From: CAZRRV01 sp964602735
Lineage (GTDB): Bacteria; Bacillota; Clostridia; Oscillospirales; Acutalibacteraceae
Assembly: GCA_964602735.1 (NCBI GenBank)
Contig: CAZRRV010000001.1
Coordinates: 108,574-172,573, forward strand
Direction: 5' to 3'
DNA length: 64,000 bases
Position 1 is the first letter of the stretch, and each line of letters opens with the position of its first letter. Positions 8,331-17,082 of the stretch are shown here, one piece after another. The notes beneath the pieces were generated by a model. It did no database searches, was not told the origin of the DNA, and saw nothing but the letters and a program-made list of their open reading frames with translations. The translations under genes and the position numbers were made by a program.

Positions 8331-8714
8331 ATGCATCTTCAGGAATCGGGAGAAATGTATTTGGAAACGATTCTTGTTTTATCAAAAAAAATGAGCGGCG
8401 TACGCTCGGTCGATATCAGCGAACAAATGGGTTATTCCAAGCCGAGTGTAAGTCGCGCAGTAGGTTTGCTTAAAAGCGGCGGTTACATAACGGTAGACGA
8501 TAACGGTTATATTACCATGACCGCGGATGGCGAGGAAATAGCCGAAAAGATCTACGAACGCCACACTTTTTTAACCGATCTTTTAATGTCGATAGGAGTC
8601 GACAGGGAAACTGCCGCCAACGACGCCTGCAGAATCGAGCACGTAATCAGCGATACATCATTCGCTGCCATAAAGCGCCGATTTAATCCCGACGGAAAAC
8701 GGCGGAGTATGTGA
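8331..8714 (+). CDS. DtxR-family metal-dependent repressor, probably Fe(II)-sensing
   Basis: This 127-aa protein has an N-terminal winged helix (residues 5-65, recognition helix near YSKPSVSRAVGLL) and a short metal-binding and dimerisation domain; there is no SH3-like third domain. By family comparison the metal ligands are Met9, His78, Cys100, Glu103 and His104 (MY..E, RH, ACRIEHVIS). Met and Cys at those places match DtxR/IdeR; manganese-sensing MntR has Asp and Glu there. An Fe(II) sensor is therefore inferred. The ATG at 8331 is preferred for its GAGGTGG ribosome site. It follows upp by 37 nt, and the feo operators it probably binds are about 2.3 kb away. Confidence 0.88.
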   Translation: MHLQESGEMYLETILVLSKKMSGVRSVDISEQMGYSKPSVSRAVGLLKSGGYITVDDNGYITMTADGEEIAEKIYERHTFLTDLLMSIGVDRETAANDACRIEHVISDTSFAAIKRRFNPDGKRRSM

Positions 8715-8742
8715 TAAAGCATTTCCGTTCACAAAGTAAATA

Positions 8743-8786
8743 AAAAGAGCCGCGTTCCGAGCCATCGGAACGCGGCCGGTTCTTTT
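8743..8786. terminator. Bidirectional terminator between dtxR-like gene and SPFH gene
   Basis: The 11-bp stem CCGCGTTCCGA (8750-8760) pairs with 8765-8775. It has A-rich sequence on the left and a T-rich tail on the right, so it can end transcripts from both convergent genes. Confidence 0.88.
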
Positions 8787-8790
8787 GCCG

Positions 8791-9717
8791 TTAATCTTTT
8801 TTTGCCGTTTCGCATATTGATGTAACGAGGCCCGCAACCCCCTGAATATCCGACGGAATGATGATTTTGGTAGCTTTACCGTCAGCGGCGGCGGTGAAAG
8901 CTTCGAGCGCTTTTAAGTTAATAACCGCGTTCGACGGGTTTGAACGGTTAATCATTTCAATACCTTCGGCAGTGGCCTGCTGTATTTTCAGTATAGCCTG
9001 AGCTTCACCGTCGGCCTCGCGGATTTTCGATTCCTTTACGGCGTCGGCGCGTAAAATTGCGGATTCTTTCTCCGCCTCGGCGCGTAAAATCGCGGATTCT
9101 TTTTCGCCTTCCGCAACCAGAATCGCGGATTTCTTTTCGCCCTCCGCCTGCAGAATTTTCTCTCTGCGCTCCCGTTCGGCTTTCATCTGTTTTTCCATCG
9201 AATCCTGTATTTCTTTCGGTGGCATAATATTTTTAAGTTCGACGCGGTTGATTTTAATTCCCCAGGCGTCGGTCGCTTCGTCAAGAACTTTGGTTATCTT
9301 CGAATTTATTACATCGCGCGACGTAAGCGTTGCGTCGAGTTCCATATCGCCTATAATGTTCCGCAGAGTTGTGGCGGTAAGATTTTCAATCGCCATCATC
9401 GGGTTTTCGACACCGTAAGCGTAAAGCTTCGGATCGACTATGCGGTAAAACACAACGGTATCGATCTGCATTGTAACATTATCTTTCGTTATGACGGGCT
9501 GCGGCGGGAAATCAACCACGGCTTCTTTCAGACTGACGCGGCGCACTATCTTTTCGATAAACGGAATTTTAACATGCATTCCGGTTTCCCAAATCGCGTG
9601 GAATGCCCCGAGCCTTTCAACAACATAAGCCATTGCCTGAGGAACGATTTTTATGTTTGCCACGATGATCAGAATTACAATTAACATAATTAAAAAGAAA
9701 AGAACCAGTAAACCCAT
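8791..9717 (-). CDS. SPFH/band 7 (stomatin-like, QmcA type) membrane protein
   Basis: This 308-aa protein has one N-terminal membrane helix (residues 2-22), then an SPFH domain with ERLGAFHAIWETGMHVKIPF and the ITKDNVTMQIDTVVFYRI strand pair. Next comes a long charged coiled coil in which an EKESAILRA unit recurs about three times (roughly residues 195-230), and a short hydrophobic C-terminal part. Such proteins form ring-shaped membrane scaffolds. The upstream gene encodes an NfeD-like protein, the standard partner, separated by 19 nt. The specific cellular role is unknown. Confidence 0.92.
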   Translation of the reverse strand: MGLLVLFFLIMLIVILIIVANIKIVPQAMAYVVERLGAFHAIWETGMHVKIPFIEKIVRRVSLKEAVVDFPPQPVITKDNVTMQIDTVVFYRIVDPKLYAYGVENPMMAIENLTATTLRNIIGDMELDATLTSRDVINSKITKVLDEATDAWGIKINRVELKNIMPPKEIQDSMEKQMKAERERREKILQAEGEKKSAILVAEGEKESAILRAEAEKESAILRADAVKESKIREADGEAQAILKIQQATAEGIEMINRSNPSNAVINLKALEAFTAAADGKATKIIIPSDIQGVAGLVTSICETAKKD

Positions 9718-9736
9718 AACTTAAATCTCCTTTTAT

Positions 9737-10165
9737 TTATTTTTTTTCGACTATAAGAGTAGTACCGGCAATACCGGTTATTTTAACGGAAGAATTTTCC
9801 GCTATTTCTTCACCGCTTACTGCCCGCCAGTAAATATCGCCCGTTTTTACTCTGCCGCCGTTTTCATTCACGGTTTCCACTGTTACGGCGGTTTTTCCTA
9901 TCAGGTTTTTATTCGGCGTCTCAGATACACGGCGCCGCTTGCGGTAAAATTTTTGGAAGAGGAAAAGGAACAACGCCGAAAGCGCGATAAAGATCATTAT
10001 CTGCGCAAACACATTGCGTATAAACAGCGAGCAAACAGCCGTTATCAGCGCGGCCGCCACGAACCAAATAGATACAAGCGAGACGGTCGCGAGTTCAATC
10101 AGCATGGATACGACCGCCACGGCCAGCCACCATACCCATTTGTTATCAAGCAAAAATGCCGGCAT
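9737..10165 (-). CDS. NfeD-like membrane protein
   Basis: This 142-aa protein has two or three closely spaced membrane helices in its first 70 residues (VWWLAVAVVSMLIELATVSL and following), a basic KFYRKRRR stretch, and a C-terminal OB-fold-like domain with LIGKTAVTVETV and GDIYWRAVSGEEI. This is the short NfeD type without a serine protease domain. The ATG follows a GGAGGGAGGG site. It is co-transcribed with the SPFH gene downstream, and such pairs are thought to act together in membrane organisation. Confidence 0.9.
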   Translation of the reverse strand: MPAFLLDNKWVWWLAVAVVSMLIELATVSLVSIWFVAAALITAVCSLFIRNVFAQIMIFIALSALFLFLFQKFYRKRRRVSETPNKNLIGKTAVTVETVNENGGRVKTGDIYWRAVSGEEIAENSSVKITGIAGTTLIVEKK

Positions 10166-10229
10166 TGCGATCCCTCCCTCCGCGTTGATTCTATATTATC
10201 ATAAAACACGGATAAAAGCAAACCTTAAA

Positions 10230-12227
10230 TTATTCGCCGGTTTCGGATACCATTCTGTTAAAGTCGTTTTCGTTTATGATTCTAATTCCGAGATTTTCGG
10301 CCTTTGTCAGTTTTTCACCGGCGTTTTCACCCGCTAAAACGAATGTTGTTTTTTTCGATACGCCGGAGGAAACCTTTCCGCCGAGGTTTTCGATGATTTT
10401 TGACGCCTCTCCCCGCGTATATGAAGGCAAAGTCCCGGTCAGAACAAACGTCATGCCCGAAAAAGGCAACTTTGCGTCTGCGTTACGCGTGTACACCGGG
10501 TTTACACCAAGCGATTGAAAATCGCGTATAAGTTCTATATTCTGCTCCAGCGAGAAAAAGGAGATTACACTTTCGGCCAAAATTTCTCCGAACCCGTCAA
10601 GGGATAATATTTCATCCGGGTCGGCGTTTATTATACCGTCGATATTGTCGAAAGCTTCCGCCAGCAGTTTTGCCGCCTGCAATCCGACATGGTGTATACC
10701 GAGCGCGAAGATAAACCGGTCGAGAGTTTGAGAACGGGATTTTTCGATGGCGGTAAGCATATTCGATGCGGATTTTTCACCCTTATGTTCGAGTTGCAAA
10801 AGCTGTTCGCGGGTTAAACGGTAAATATCCGCGGCGGTGTGAACGAACTGTTTGTTTACAAGCTGTTCCATTACCGCAGGGCCGAATCCCTCCAAGTCCA
10901 TAGCGTCTCTCGAAGCAAAATGCACGAGATTCCGCAACAGTTGCGCAGGGCATTCGGCATTTGTGCATCGTATTACCGCCTCTCCGGGTTCCCTGCTTAC
11001 CGCGGCACCGCAAGAAGGGCAAAATTTCGGCATTCGGAAGGGTTCGCCGCCCGGAATATGCCGGACATCGGCTACAACCTCGGGAATTATATCTCCCGCT
11101 TTCCGCACTGAAATTGTATCGCCTATCGAGATGTTCTTTTCGCGTATAAAATCCTCATTATGCAAAACTGCGCGGCTTACCGATGTACCGGCTAAAAAAA
11201 CAGGCTCAAACACCGCGGTAGGAGTTAAAGCGCCGGTTCTTCCTACCTGAATTACGATGTCCAAAAGTTTGGTTTCTTTTTCTTCGGGCGGAAATTTATA
11301 CGCCACCGCCCAACGCGGGAATTTATTGGTGCTTCCCATACGGTTGCGCAGCGCCAAATTATCGACTTTCACTACGGCACCGTCAATATCAAAGTCCAAC
11401 CGACCTCGTATATCGCCTATTCTTTTCACCTCGGCTACGGCATCGGCCGAATTTGAAACTTTTTTATAACTCGGCAAAACGGGGAACCCCAGTCGTTTAA
11501 CAAAATCGAGCGATTCGCAATGGCTTTGCGGTTCGGCGCCCGTGATTCGTTGAATATTGAAAATAAAAATATCAAGATTTCTTGCAGCGGTTATTTCGGG
11601 ATTTTTCTGTCGCAGCGAACCCGCGGCGGCATTGCGGGGGTTTTTCGGCACCGGCTGTTCGGCGAGTTCCTGCGCCTTAACAAATTCATCGAAACTTTTG
11701 TGCGACATATATACTTCCCCGCGAACCTCAAGATCTCCCGTAAACCCGCTGAGCGTTTGCGGTATTCCGCGAACGGTGCGTAAATTTTCGGTTATATCCT
11801 CGCCGGTCACACCGTCGCCGCGCGTGGAGCCCTGAATAAATTTCCCTCCGCTGTAAACCAGTGAAACAGAAAGCCCGTCGATTTTGGGCTCAACGGAATA
11901 ATAAACATCGCCTCCCGCGGCTTTGCGGACTCGGCTGTCGAACTGGGCGATCTCATCAAAAGAAAAAACGTCCTGAAGGCTTTCCATCTTTACGGAGTGA
12001 TGAACCGGAGAAAATTTTGAAGATGCCGTGCCGCCCACTTTCCGGGTGGGAGAATCGTCCCTGGCAAATTGCGGAAATTCCGTTTCCAAGGCTTTTAATT
12101 CCCGCATTAACGCGTCGTACTCAAAATCGTCGATTTCCGGGGAATCGAGATTGTAGTAAAGGTTGGAATGATATTCGATTATTTTACCGAGTTCGTCTAT
12201 CCGCCGTTTTGCCTGTTCAGCCGTCAT
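10230..12227 (-). CDS. ligA: NAD-dependent DNA ligase
   Basis: This 665-aa enzyme seals nicks in replication and repair. Domains in order: Ia domain with YYNLDSPEIDDFEYD, adenylation domain with the catalytic Lys115 in EPKIDGLS, OB fold, four-Cys zinc finger (CPSCG...CTNAEC), helix-hairpin-helix region and a C-terminal BRCT domain (SGMTFVLTGTLPSYTR). I place the start at 12227: a GAGG site lies 9 nt before it, and this numbering puts the lysine at 115 as in E. coli LigA. An in-frame ATG five codons upstream (12242) is the alternative. No pcrA/uvrD neighbour is present. Confidence 0.97.
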   Translation of the reverse strand: MTAEQAKRRIDELGKIIEYHSNLYYNLDSPEIDDFEYDALMRELKALETEFPQFARDDSPTRKVGGTASSKFSPVHHSVKMESLQDVFSFDEIAQFDSRVRKAAGGDVYYSVEPKIDGLSVSLVYSGGKFIQGSTRGDGVTGEDITENLRTVRGIPQTLSGFTGDLEVRGEVYMSHKSFDEFVKAQELAEQPVPKNPRNAAAGSLRQKNPEITAARNLDIFIFNIQRITGAEPQSHCESLDFVKRLGFPVLPSYKKVSNSADAVAEVKRIGDIRGRLDFDIDGAVVKVDNLALRNRMGSTNKFPRWAVAYKFPPEEKETKLLDIVIQVGRTGALTPTAVFEPVFLAGTSVSRAVLHNEDFIREKNISIGDTISVRKAGDIIPEVVADVRHIPGGEPFRMPKFCPSCGAAVSREPGEAVIRCTNAECPAQLLRNLVHFASRDAMDLEGFGPAVMEQLVNKQFVHTAADIYRLTREQLLQLEHKGEKSASNMLTAIEKSRSQTLDRFIFALGIHHVGLQAAKLLAEAFDNIDGIINADPDEILSLDGFGEILAESVISFFSLEQNIELIRDFQSLGVNPVYTRNADAKLPFSGMTFVLTGTLPSYTRGEASKIIENLGGKVSSGVSKKTTFVLAGENAGEKLTKAENLGIRIINENDFNRMVSETGE

Positions 12228-12387
12228 ATTACCAATCCTCATAAATAAGTCGTAGCAAAATCCGCTTAATGATTACACCGCCGTTTTCATTACATACTGC
12301 GGAAACTCCACGGAACATTCGCGCTGTAACACCGCGGATTTTCCCGTTGCGGCAAACGATAACGTCTCATGCGCGGTCGGAAACGCT

Positions 12388-13119
12388 TTATATATAAAGG
12401 CCTCCGTTCGGAGCCAGAACCTGCCCGGTAATGAAATCCGATTCGTCCGACGCTAAAAAATAAATCGCTTTGGCTATTTCGGCCGTTTCGCCTATACGGC
12501 CGAGTGGAGTCTGCGCCGAAAGTTCGGACAGATCGCTTATCGAAAGATCGGAATTCATTCGAGTCGAGACAACGCCGGGGGCTATACAGTTGACCCGTAT
12601 ATTAGATGGCCCCGTTTCTTTCGCGAGCGCCTTGGTTAACCCGATTATACCCGCTTTGGCGGCGGAATAGTGAACCTCGCATGATCCGCCGGTTTGACCC
12701 CAAACCGAAGCAACATTTACTATAACGCCGGATTTTTGGCGAATCATATAAGGCAAAGCCGCGCGGCAACAGTAAAATGTTCCGCTTAAATTAACGGAAA
12801 TCATTCGCTCCCATTCGGCATCGGTAATATCGGTAAACAAACGCTGCCCGGAAATCCCGGCGTTATTTACGAGAATATCAACCCCTCCGAATTTTCGCCC
12901 GGCGGCATCGAACATTTGCGAAACCTGGCCGGAATCGCCCACATCCGCTTTTATCGCGATACAATCTCCCCCGCCGGCGTTCAGCGAATCGCAAAGTATT
13001 TGAGCCGCCTGCTCGGATCGGAAATAATTCAGTACCACGCGGTAACCCTTTTGAGCGAAAAGCACCGCCGTTGCCGAACCTATGCCGCCGGAAGCGCCGG
13101 TGATAAGTACCGTCTTCAT
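12388..13119 (-). CDS. Short-chain dehydrogenase/reductase (FabG-like), last gene of the aro operon
   Basis: This 243-aa SDR has the NADP-binding TGASGGIG motif (about residues 7-14), the NNAG motif and the catalytic Ser and YSAAK tetrad. It looks like 3-oxoacyl-ACP reductase, but its place 4 nt after aroQ, at the end of an aromatic operon and away from fatty acid genes, argues for another role. Related clostridial SDRs are often annotated as EF-P 5-aminopentanone reductases. The operon lacks aroE, so a shikimate-type reduction cannot be excluded, but no residue supports it specifically. The start at 13119 is chosen because the protein begins directly with MKTVLITG; 13158 is possible. Confidence 0.85.
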   Translation of the reverse strand: MKTVLITGASGGIGSATAVLFAQKGYRVVLNYFRSEQAAQILCDSLNAGGGDCIAIKADVGDSGQVSQMFDAAGRKFGGVDILVNNAGISGQRLFTDITDAEWERMISVNLSGTFYCCRAALPYMIRQKSGVIVNVASVWGQTGGSCEVHYSAAKAGIIGLTKALAKETGPSNIRVNCIAPGVVSTRMNSDLSISDLSELSAQTPLGRIGETAEIAKAIYFLASDESDFITGQVLAPNGGLYI

Positions 13120-13123
13120 ATTT

Positions 13124-13576
13124 TCAACTTCCCGCATGGCCGAAACTCCATGCGCCAACCAGTATGTCCACCGCTTCCAAATAGCCTTGAAACCCTTTCC
13201 CGGAAACGGTGGCTATGCATACCGGCCGTATGTACGAAATCCGTCTGAACGCCTCGCGATTGTCTACATCCGATATATGCACTTCCACGGCGGGAATATT
13301 TACGGCTTTTAACGCATCGGCTATTGCTACGCTTGTGTGTGTATACGCGGCCGGATTTATTATAATTCCGTCGGTTTTATCTAAATACGCCTGCTGTATA
13401 GCGTCGACAATGGCGCCTTCGTGGTTTGATTGAAAGAAAGAAACGTTGATTTTGCGCCCGGCGCAATAATCGCGCACGGTTTCAACAAGCATATCGTACG
13501 AATCGTTGCCGTAAATTTCAGGTTCACGAATGCCCAAAAAATTGAGATTGGGCCCGTTTATAACCAATAGTTTCAT
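13124..13576 (-). CDS. aroQ: Type II 3-dehydroquinate dehydratase
   Basis: This 150-aa enzyme converts 3-dehydroquinate to 3-dehydroshikimate. It shows the type II signatures: N-terminal LLVINGPNLNFLGIREPEIYG with the catalytic Tyr, FFQSNHEGAIVD, the INPAAYTHTS substrate loop and VEVHISDVDNREAFRR with the catalytic His. The ATG at 13576 gives the standard length; a GTG at 13594 is the alternative. It lies 25 nt after pheA in the aro operon. Confidence 0.97.
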   Translation of the reverse strand: MKLLVINGPNLNFLGIREPEIYGNDSYDMLVETVRDYCAGRKINVSFFQSNHEGAIVDAIQQAYLDKTDGIIINPAAYTHTSVAIADALKAVNIPAVEVHISDVDNREAFRRISYIRPVCIATVSGKGFQGYLEAVDILVGAWSFGHAGS

Positions 13577-13601
13577 AATTTTTACACCGCGCACGTAAAT
13601 T

Positions 13602-14744
13602 TTACACTATTTCCGTATAACTGCCGAGATACTGGAACCTGTCGGATTCCGCCTGCAACTGTGATAACAGATTACCGAATTTTTCGGAATATACGGGAAT
13701 ATCAATATCAAAATAGAACATAAATTCAAAGTCTTTCCCCGGAATGGGTCTGCTTTCAAGTTTAATGAGGTTGATGCCGAGCGAATAAAATTTGGCGACG
13801 ATTTGATACAGCGAACCCGGCTTATGAGGCAGGACAAGCATTAAACTGGTGCGGTTCGCTCCCGGGTATATTTCCAGTTCCTTTGAAATACAAATAAAAC
13901 GGGTATAGTTGTTATTAACATTGGGTATCGAATCGCATATAACATCAAGCCCGTAAACATCGGCGCAGTTTGGCGATGAAATCGCGGCCACATCACGGCG
14001 GTCGCTTTCCGCTACCGTTTTAGCGGCAACGGCTGTGTTTTCGCAGGCATGTACTTTTACGCCCCGCAATCCGCGCAAAAACGCACTGCACTGATTTATT
14101 GCCTGTTCGTGAGAATAAATTTCTTTTATTTCATCAAGTTTTACGCCTTTTTTTGCGAGAAGATTATGGGCAATATGGATCCTCGTACTGCGGACAATAT
14201 TGAAATTATATTGCAGCATAAGATCGTAAATTTGATTTACGGAACCCGCGGAACTGTTTTCGAGCGGAAGTATTCCGTATTTGCACAAGCCCTGATCCAC
14301 GGCGTGAAAAACTCCGTCGAATGTGTTTAAGTACATAATATTCGGCGCCGCGAAAAGCTTGTCGCAGGCAAGCTGTGAATACGCGCCCTCAACTCCCTGG
14401 CAGGCCACAACCGCCCTTTCCGGGAAAATTGCCGGGGTATTGTCGATTGCGTACCGTATTCTGCCTACAAGGGAACTGTCAACACCTAAAATCCGGCTTT
14501 GGTTTGAGCGCATAAGGCCGAAAATGAGATTATAAAGTATCCGCGTGGCCGATTCGTATTCTTCGCCGGCGAGATCGGACACTTTATCAAGCACTTTTCT
14601 TTCGCGTTCGGGATCGAATACCGGCAGGCCTTTCTCTTTTTTGTAGGCGGCAATATCGGCGGAGAGCTTCATCCGTTTGATAAATAGCGGAACAAGCCCG
14701 GAGTCGATTTCATCGATTTTCTTTCTCATTTCATCAATGTTCAT
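13602..14744 (-). CDS. pheA: Bifunctional chorismate mutase/prephenate dehydratase (P-protein)
   Basis: This 380-aa protein carries chorismate to phenylpyruvate in phenylalanine synthesis. Residues 1-85 form an AroQ-type chorismate mutase (MRKKIDEIDSGLVPLFIKRM, with Arg and Lys ligands). The prephenate dehydratase domain follows, with ILPLENSSAGSV and the catalytic NNYTRF segment. A C-terminal ACT domain carries the LESRP motif that senses Phe in homologues. The ATG at 14744 starts exactly at the mutase domain and follows an AAAGGTTG site; the frame extends upstream into aroC only as overlap. Feedback by Phe is expected in addition to the leader attenuator. Confidence 0.97.
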   Translation of the reverse strand: MNIDEMRKKIDEIDSGLVPLFIKRMKLSADIAAYKKEKGLPVFDPERERKVLDKVSDLAGEEYESATRILYNLIFGLMRSNQSRILGVDSSLVGRIRYAIDNTPAIFPERAVVACQGVEGAYSQLACDKLFAAPNIMYLNTFDGVFHAVDQGLCKYGILPLENSSAGSVNQIYDLMLQYNFNIVRSTRIHIAHNLLAKKGVKLDEIKEIYSHEQAINQCSAFLRGLRGVKVHACENTAVAAKTVAESDRRDVAAISSPNCADVYGLDVICDSIPNVNNNYTRFICISKELEIYPGANRTSLMLVLPHKPGSLYQIVAKFYSLGINLIKLESRPIPGKDFEFMFYFDIDIPVYSEKFGNLLSQLQAESDRFQYLGSYTEIV

Positions 14745-14758
14745 GCCCACGCAACCTT

Positions 14759-15823
14759 TCAAAGCATATAATCGCATAAAACCATGGCGCAAACCGCCTC
14801 GATAACCGGCACTGCGCGCGGCACGATACACGGATCGTGTCTGCCGCGGACAATGATCTTTTCATTTGCTCCGGTTGTCAAATTCACCGTTTGCTGTTCA
14901 ACCGCTATGGACGGTGTCGGCTTTACCGCTACCCGGAAGATAACCGGCATTCCGCTGGTAATCCCTCCGAGTATTCCGCCGTGATTATTTGTTTTTGTTA
15001 TCACTTTTCCGTTCTCGAATACAAACGAATCGTTGTTTTCAGAACCTTTCAGCCCGGCACCGGCAAACCCGCTGCCGAATTCTATGCCTTTTACCGCCGG
15101 TACGGCAAATACCGCGGCGGAAATTCTGTTTTCAACACCGTCGAACATCGGATCGCCCAGTCCCGCCGGAACTCCGAACGCGCCGCATTCAATAACGCCG
15201 CCTACGGAATCTCCGTGCGCTCTGGCATTTTCTATTTCTTTTATCATCCGTTCCCCCGCCGCGTCGTTGATAACGGGAAATTTTTTCCCGGAAACGGCTG
15301 CGATTTTATCGGACCATTTCTCAATGCGATAATCTTCAACAGTCCCCACTGATGATATATGAGCGGCGATATGTATGTCTTTGCTTTCCAGAAACTGAAG
15401 GCACAAAGCCCCCGCCACACACAAAGGGGCGGTAAGTCTGCCGGAAAAGTGGCCTCCACCGCGAAAATCCTGATAACCGTTGTATTTTACATCGGCGGTG
15501 TAGTCGGCATGCCCCGGCCGTGGACGGTTGAGAAGTTCACCGTAATCTTCCGATTTGGTATTTTCGTTCGGAATTACCGCGCATAAAGGCGCTCCGCATG
15601 TAATACCCGAAAGCAGTCCGCTTATAAATCGGGGAGCATCGGATTCTTTCCGCGCGGTTGAGAAAGATGCGTTCCCCGGAGCGCGGCGGTTCATAAAATT
15701 CCGAAGTTTTTCAAAATCAATCTTAAATCCCGCCGGGAAACCGTCGATAATTACGCCTATCGCTTCGCCGTGTGACTGGCCGAATACCGAAATTTTCAGT
15801 CTGTTTCCGAATACCGATGACAT
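14759..15823 (-). CDS. aroC: Chorismate synthase
   Basis: This 354-aa FMN-dependent enzyme makes chorismate from EPSP. Family motifs are intact: FGQSHGEAIGVIIDG near the N-terminus, NRPRPGHADYTADVKY and FRGGGHFSGRLTA in the middle, and KTNNHGGILGGITSG. Its start overlaps the end of aroA by 28 nt, showing tight translational coupling, and pheA starts 14 nt after its stop. Confidence 0.98.
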   Translation of the reverse strand: MSSVFGNRLKISVFGQSHGEAIGVIIDGFPAGFKIDFEKLRNFMNRRAPGNASFSTARKESDAPRFISGLLSGITCGAPLCAVIPNENTKSEDYGELLNRPRPGHADYTADVKYNGYQDFRGGGHFSGRLTAPLCVAGALCLQFLESKDIHIAAHISSVGTVEDYRIEKWSDKIAAVSGKKFPVINDAAGERMIKEIENARAHGDSVGGVIECGAFGVPAGLGDPMFDGVENRISAAVFAVPAVKGIEFGSGFAGAGLKGSENNDSFVFENGKVITKTNNHGGILGGITSGMPVIFRVAVKPTPSIAVEQQTVNLTTGANEKIIVRGRHDPCIVPRAVPVIEAVCAMVLCDYML

Positions 15824-17082
15824 ACCTTCATCCCTCTCGCCTCAAATTCGTCGAAAAACGCGGGATATGATTTTTTAACCGCCTCCGCGCCCTTGATTGT
15901 CACCGGCGAATCGCAGATAAACGACGCTACGGCGGCGGCCATAGCTATTCGGTGATCGTTACGGGAATCGACGGTTCCGCCTTTCAATCGGCCGTTACCG
16001 TTGATTGTTAAACCCCCGCTTTCCATATCTGCCTGCCCGCCGAGCGACACGATCATATCTCTCGTCGTAATCAACCGGTTACTTTCTTTAAGCGCGAGCC
16101 GCTCAGCATTATATATTTTCGTAACACCGGTCGCTTTGCATGCAAGAACAGACAGTACGGGAATCAGATCGGGTATATTCGACGCGTCGATCAGCAAAGG
16201 CCTGGCATCGCGCAACGCCGTGATCTCAACCGTACCGCCGTTCTCGGTAAACTCGGCGCCAAATTTGCTCAAAAAGTCAAGAATTACACGATCACCCTGA
16301 AATGAAAGCAAATTGAGATTCGCAATTTTTAATCCGAAACTTTCGGATAATACAGCGGCGACAAGCCAGAACGCGGCGTTAGACCAGTCCCCTTCCGCCG
16401 ATAATTCTCCCGGCGAACGATAACGGCAGTTTTCTGCGAATTCAAAACGATTTTCGCCTTTCTGTTTGATATTCACGCCGAACTGCCGCAAAATCTCACG
16501 GGTTATATCAACATAGGGCTTCGATTCGAATTTCCCCGTTACGGTAACGGAACATTCGGTTTTTAGCAACGGCGCGGCCAGCAGCAAACCGCTTACGAAC
16601 TGAGAGCTTATCTGCCCGTTTATAGCGAAATTCTTGCCCGAAAGTTTCCCGGAAAGCGTAAGCGGAAATTTTCCCTGTTCGGATAAACGGCAACCGTTCT
16701 CGCATAAAAGCTCATATAACGGAGAAAGAGGACGTTCTGGCAGACGGCCGCCGCCGGTAAACACTCCTCCAATGCCGAGCGCTGCGATTACCGGGAGAAG
16801 AAAACGCAAAGTGGAGCCGCTTTCGTCGCAATTCAGCAAAGGATTCCGCGTATATTCTCTGTAAGGCATAACTTTCGCGATATCAATTCCGATTTCGGTA
16901 TCAGCGGCACATGAACGCAAACAGTTTACGGTTGCCGTTATATCGCGGGAATTGCAAAAACCGCGTATAATTGTCGGCATTTTGCAAAGAGCCGCGCATA
17001 TCAGCATACGGTGCAAAACCGATTTTGACGATATTATTCTTACCTCGCCAGACAGGTGTCCGCCCGCTACAACCGAGTCCAT
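15796..17082 (-). CDS. aroA: 3-phosphoshikimate 1-carboxyvinyltransferase (EPSP synthase)
   Basis: This 428-aa enzyme joins PEP to shikimate 3-phosphate. The expected segments are present: SSKSVLHRML near the N-terminus with the substrate Lys and Arg, NCDESGSTLRFLLPV, GRLPERPLSPL, LKESNR and DSRNDHRIAMA. The usual GDKS is SSKS here, so the protein is somewhat divergent. It overlaps aroB by 16 nt and aroC by 28 nt. Confidence 0.96.
   Translation of the reverse strand: MDSVVAGGHLSGEVRIISSKSVLHRMLICAALCKMPTIIRGFCNSRDITATVNCLRSCAADTEIGIDIAKVMPYREYTRNPLLNCDESGSTLRFLLPVIAALGIGGVFTGGGRLPERPLSPLYELLCENGCRLSEQGKFPLTLSGKLSGKNFAINGQISSQFVSGLLLAAPLLKTECSVTVTGKFESKPYVDITREILRQFGVNIKQKGENRFEFAENCRYRSPGELSAEGDWSNAAFWLVAAVLSESFGLKIANLNLLSFQGDRVILDFLSKFGAEFTENGGTVEITALRDARPLLIDASNIPDLIPVLSVLACKATGVTKIYNAERLALKESNRLITTRDMIVSLGGQADMESGGLTINGNGRLKGGTVDSRNDHRIAMAAAVASFICDSPVTIKGAEAVKKSYPAFFDEFEARGMKVCHRYSETD

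Noticed and set aside
12228..12387. Terminator of the aro operon between the SDR gene and ligA
   Set aside because: AATCCGC and GCGGATT are complementary but lie too far apart with no clean hairpin, so the case is too weak.
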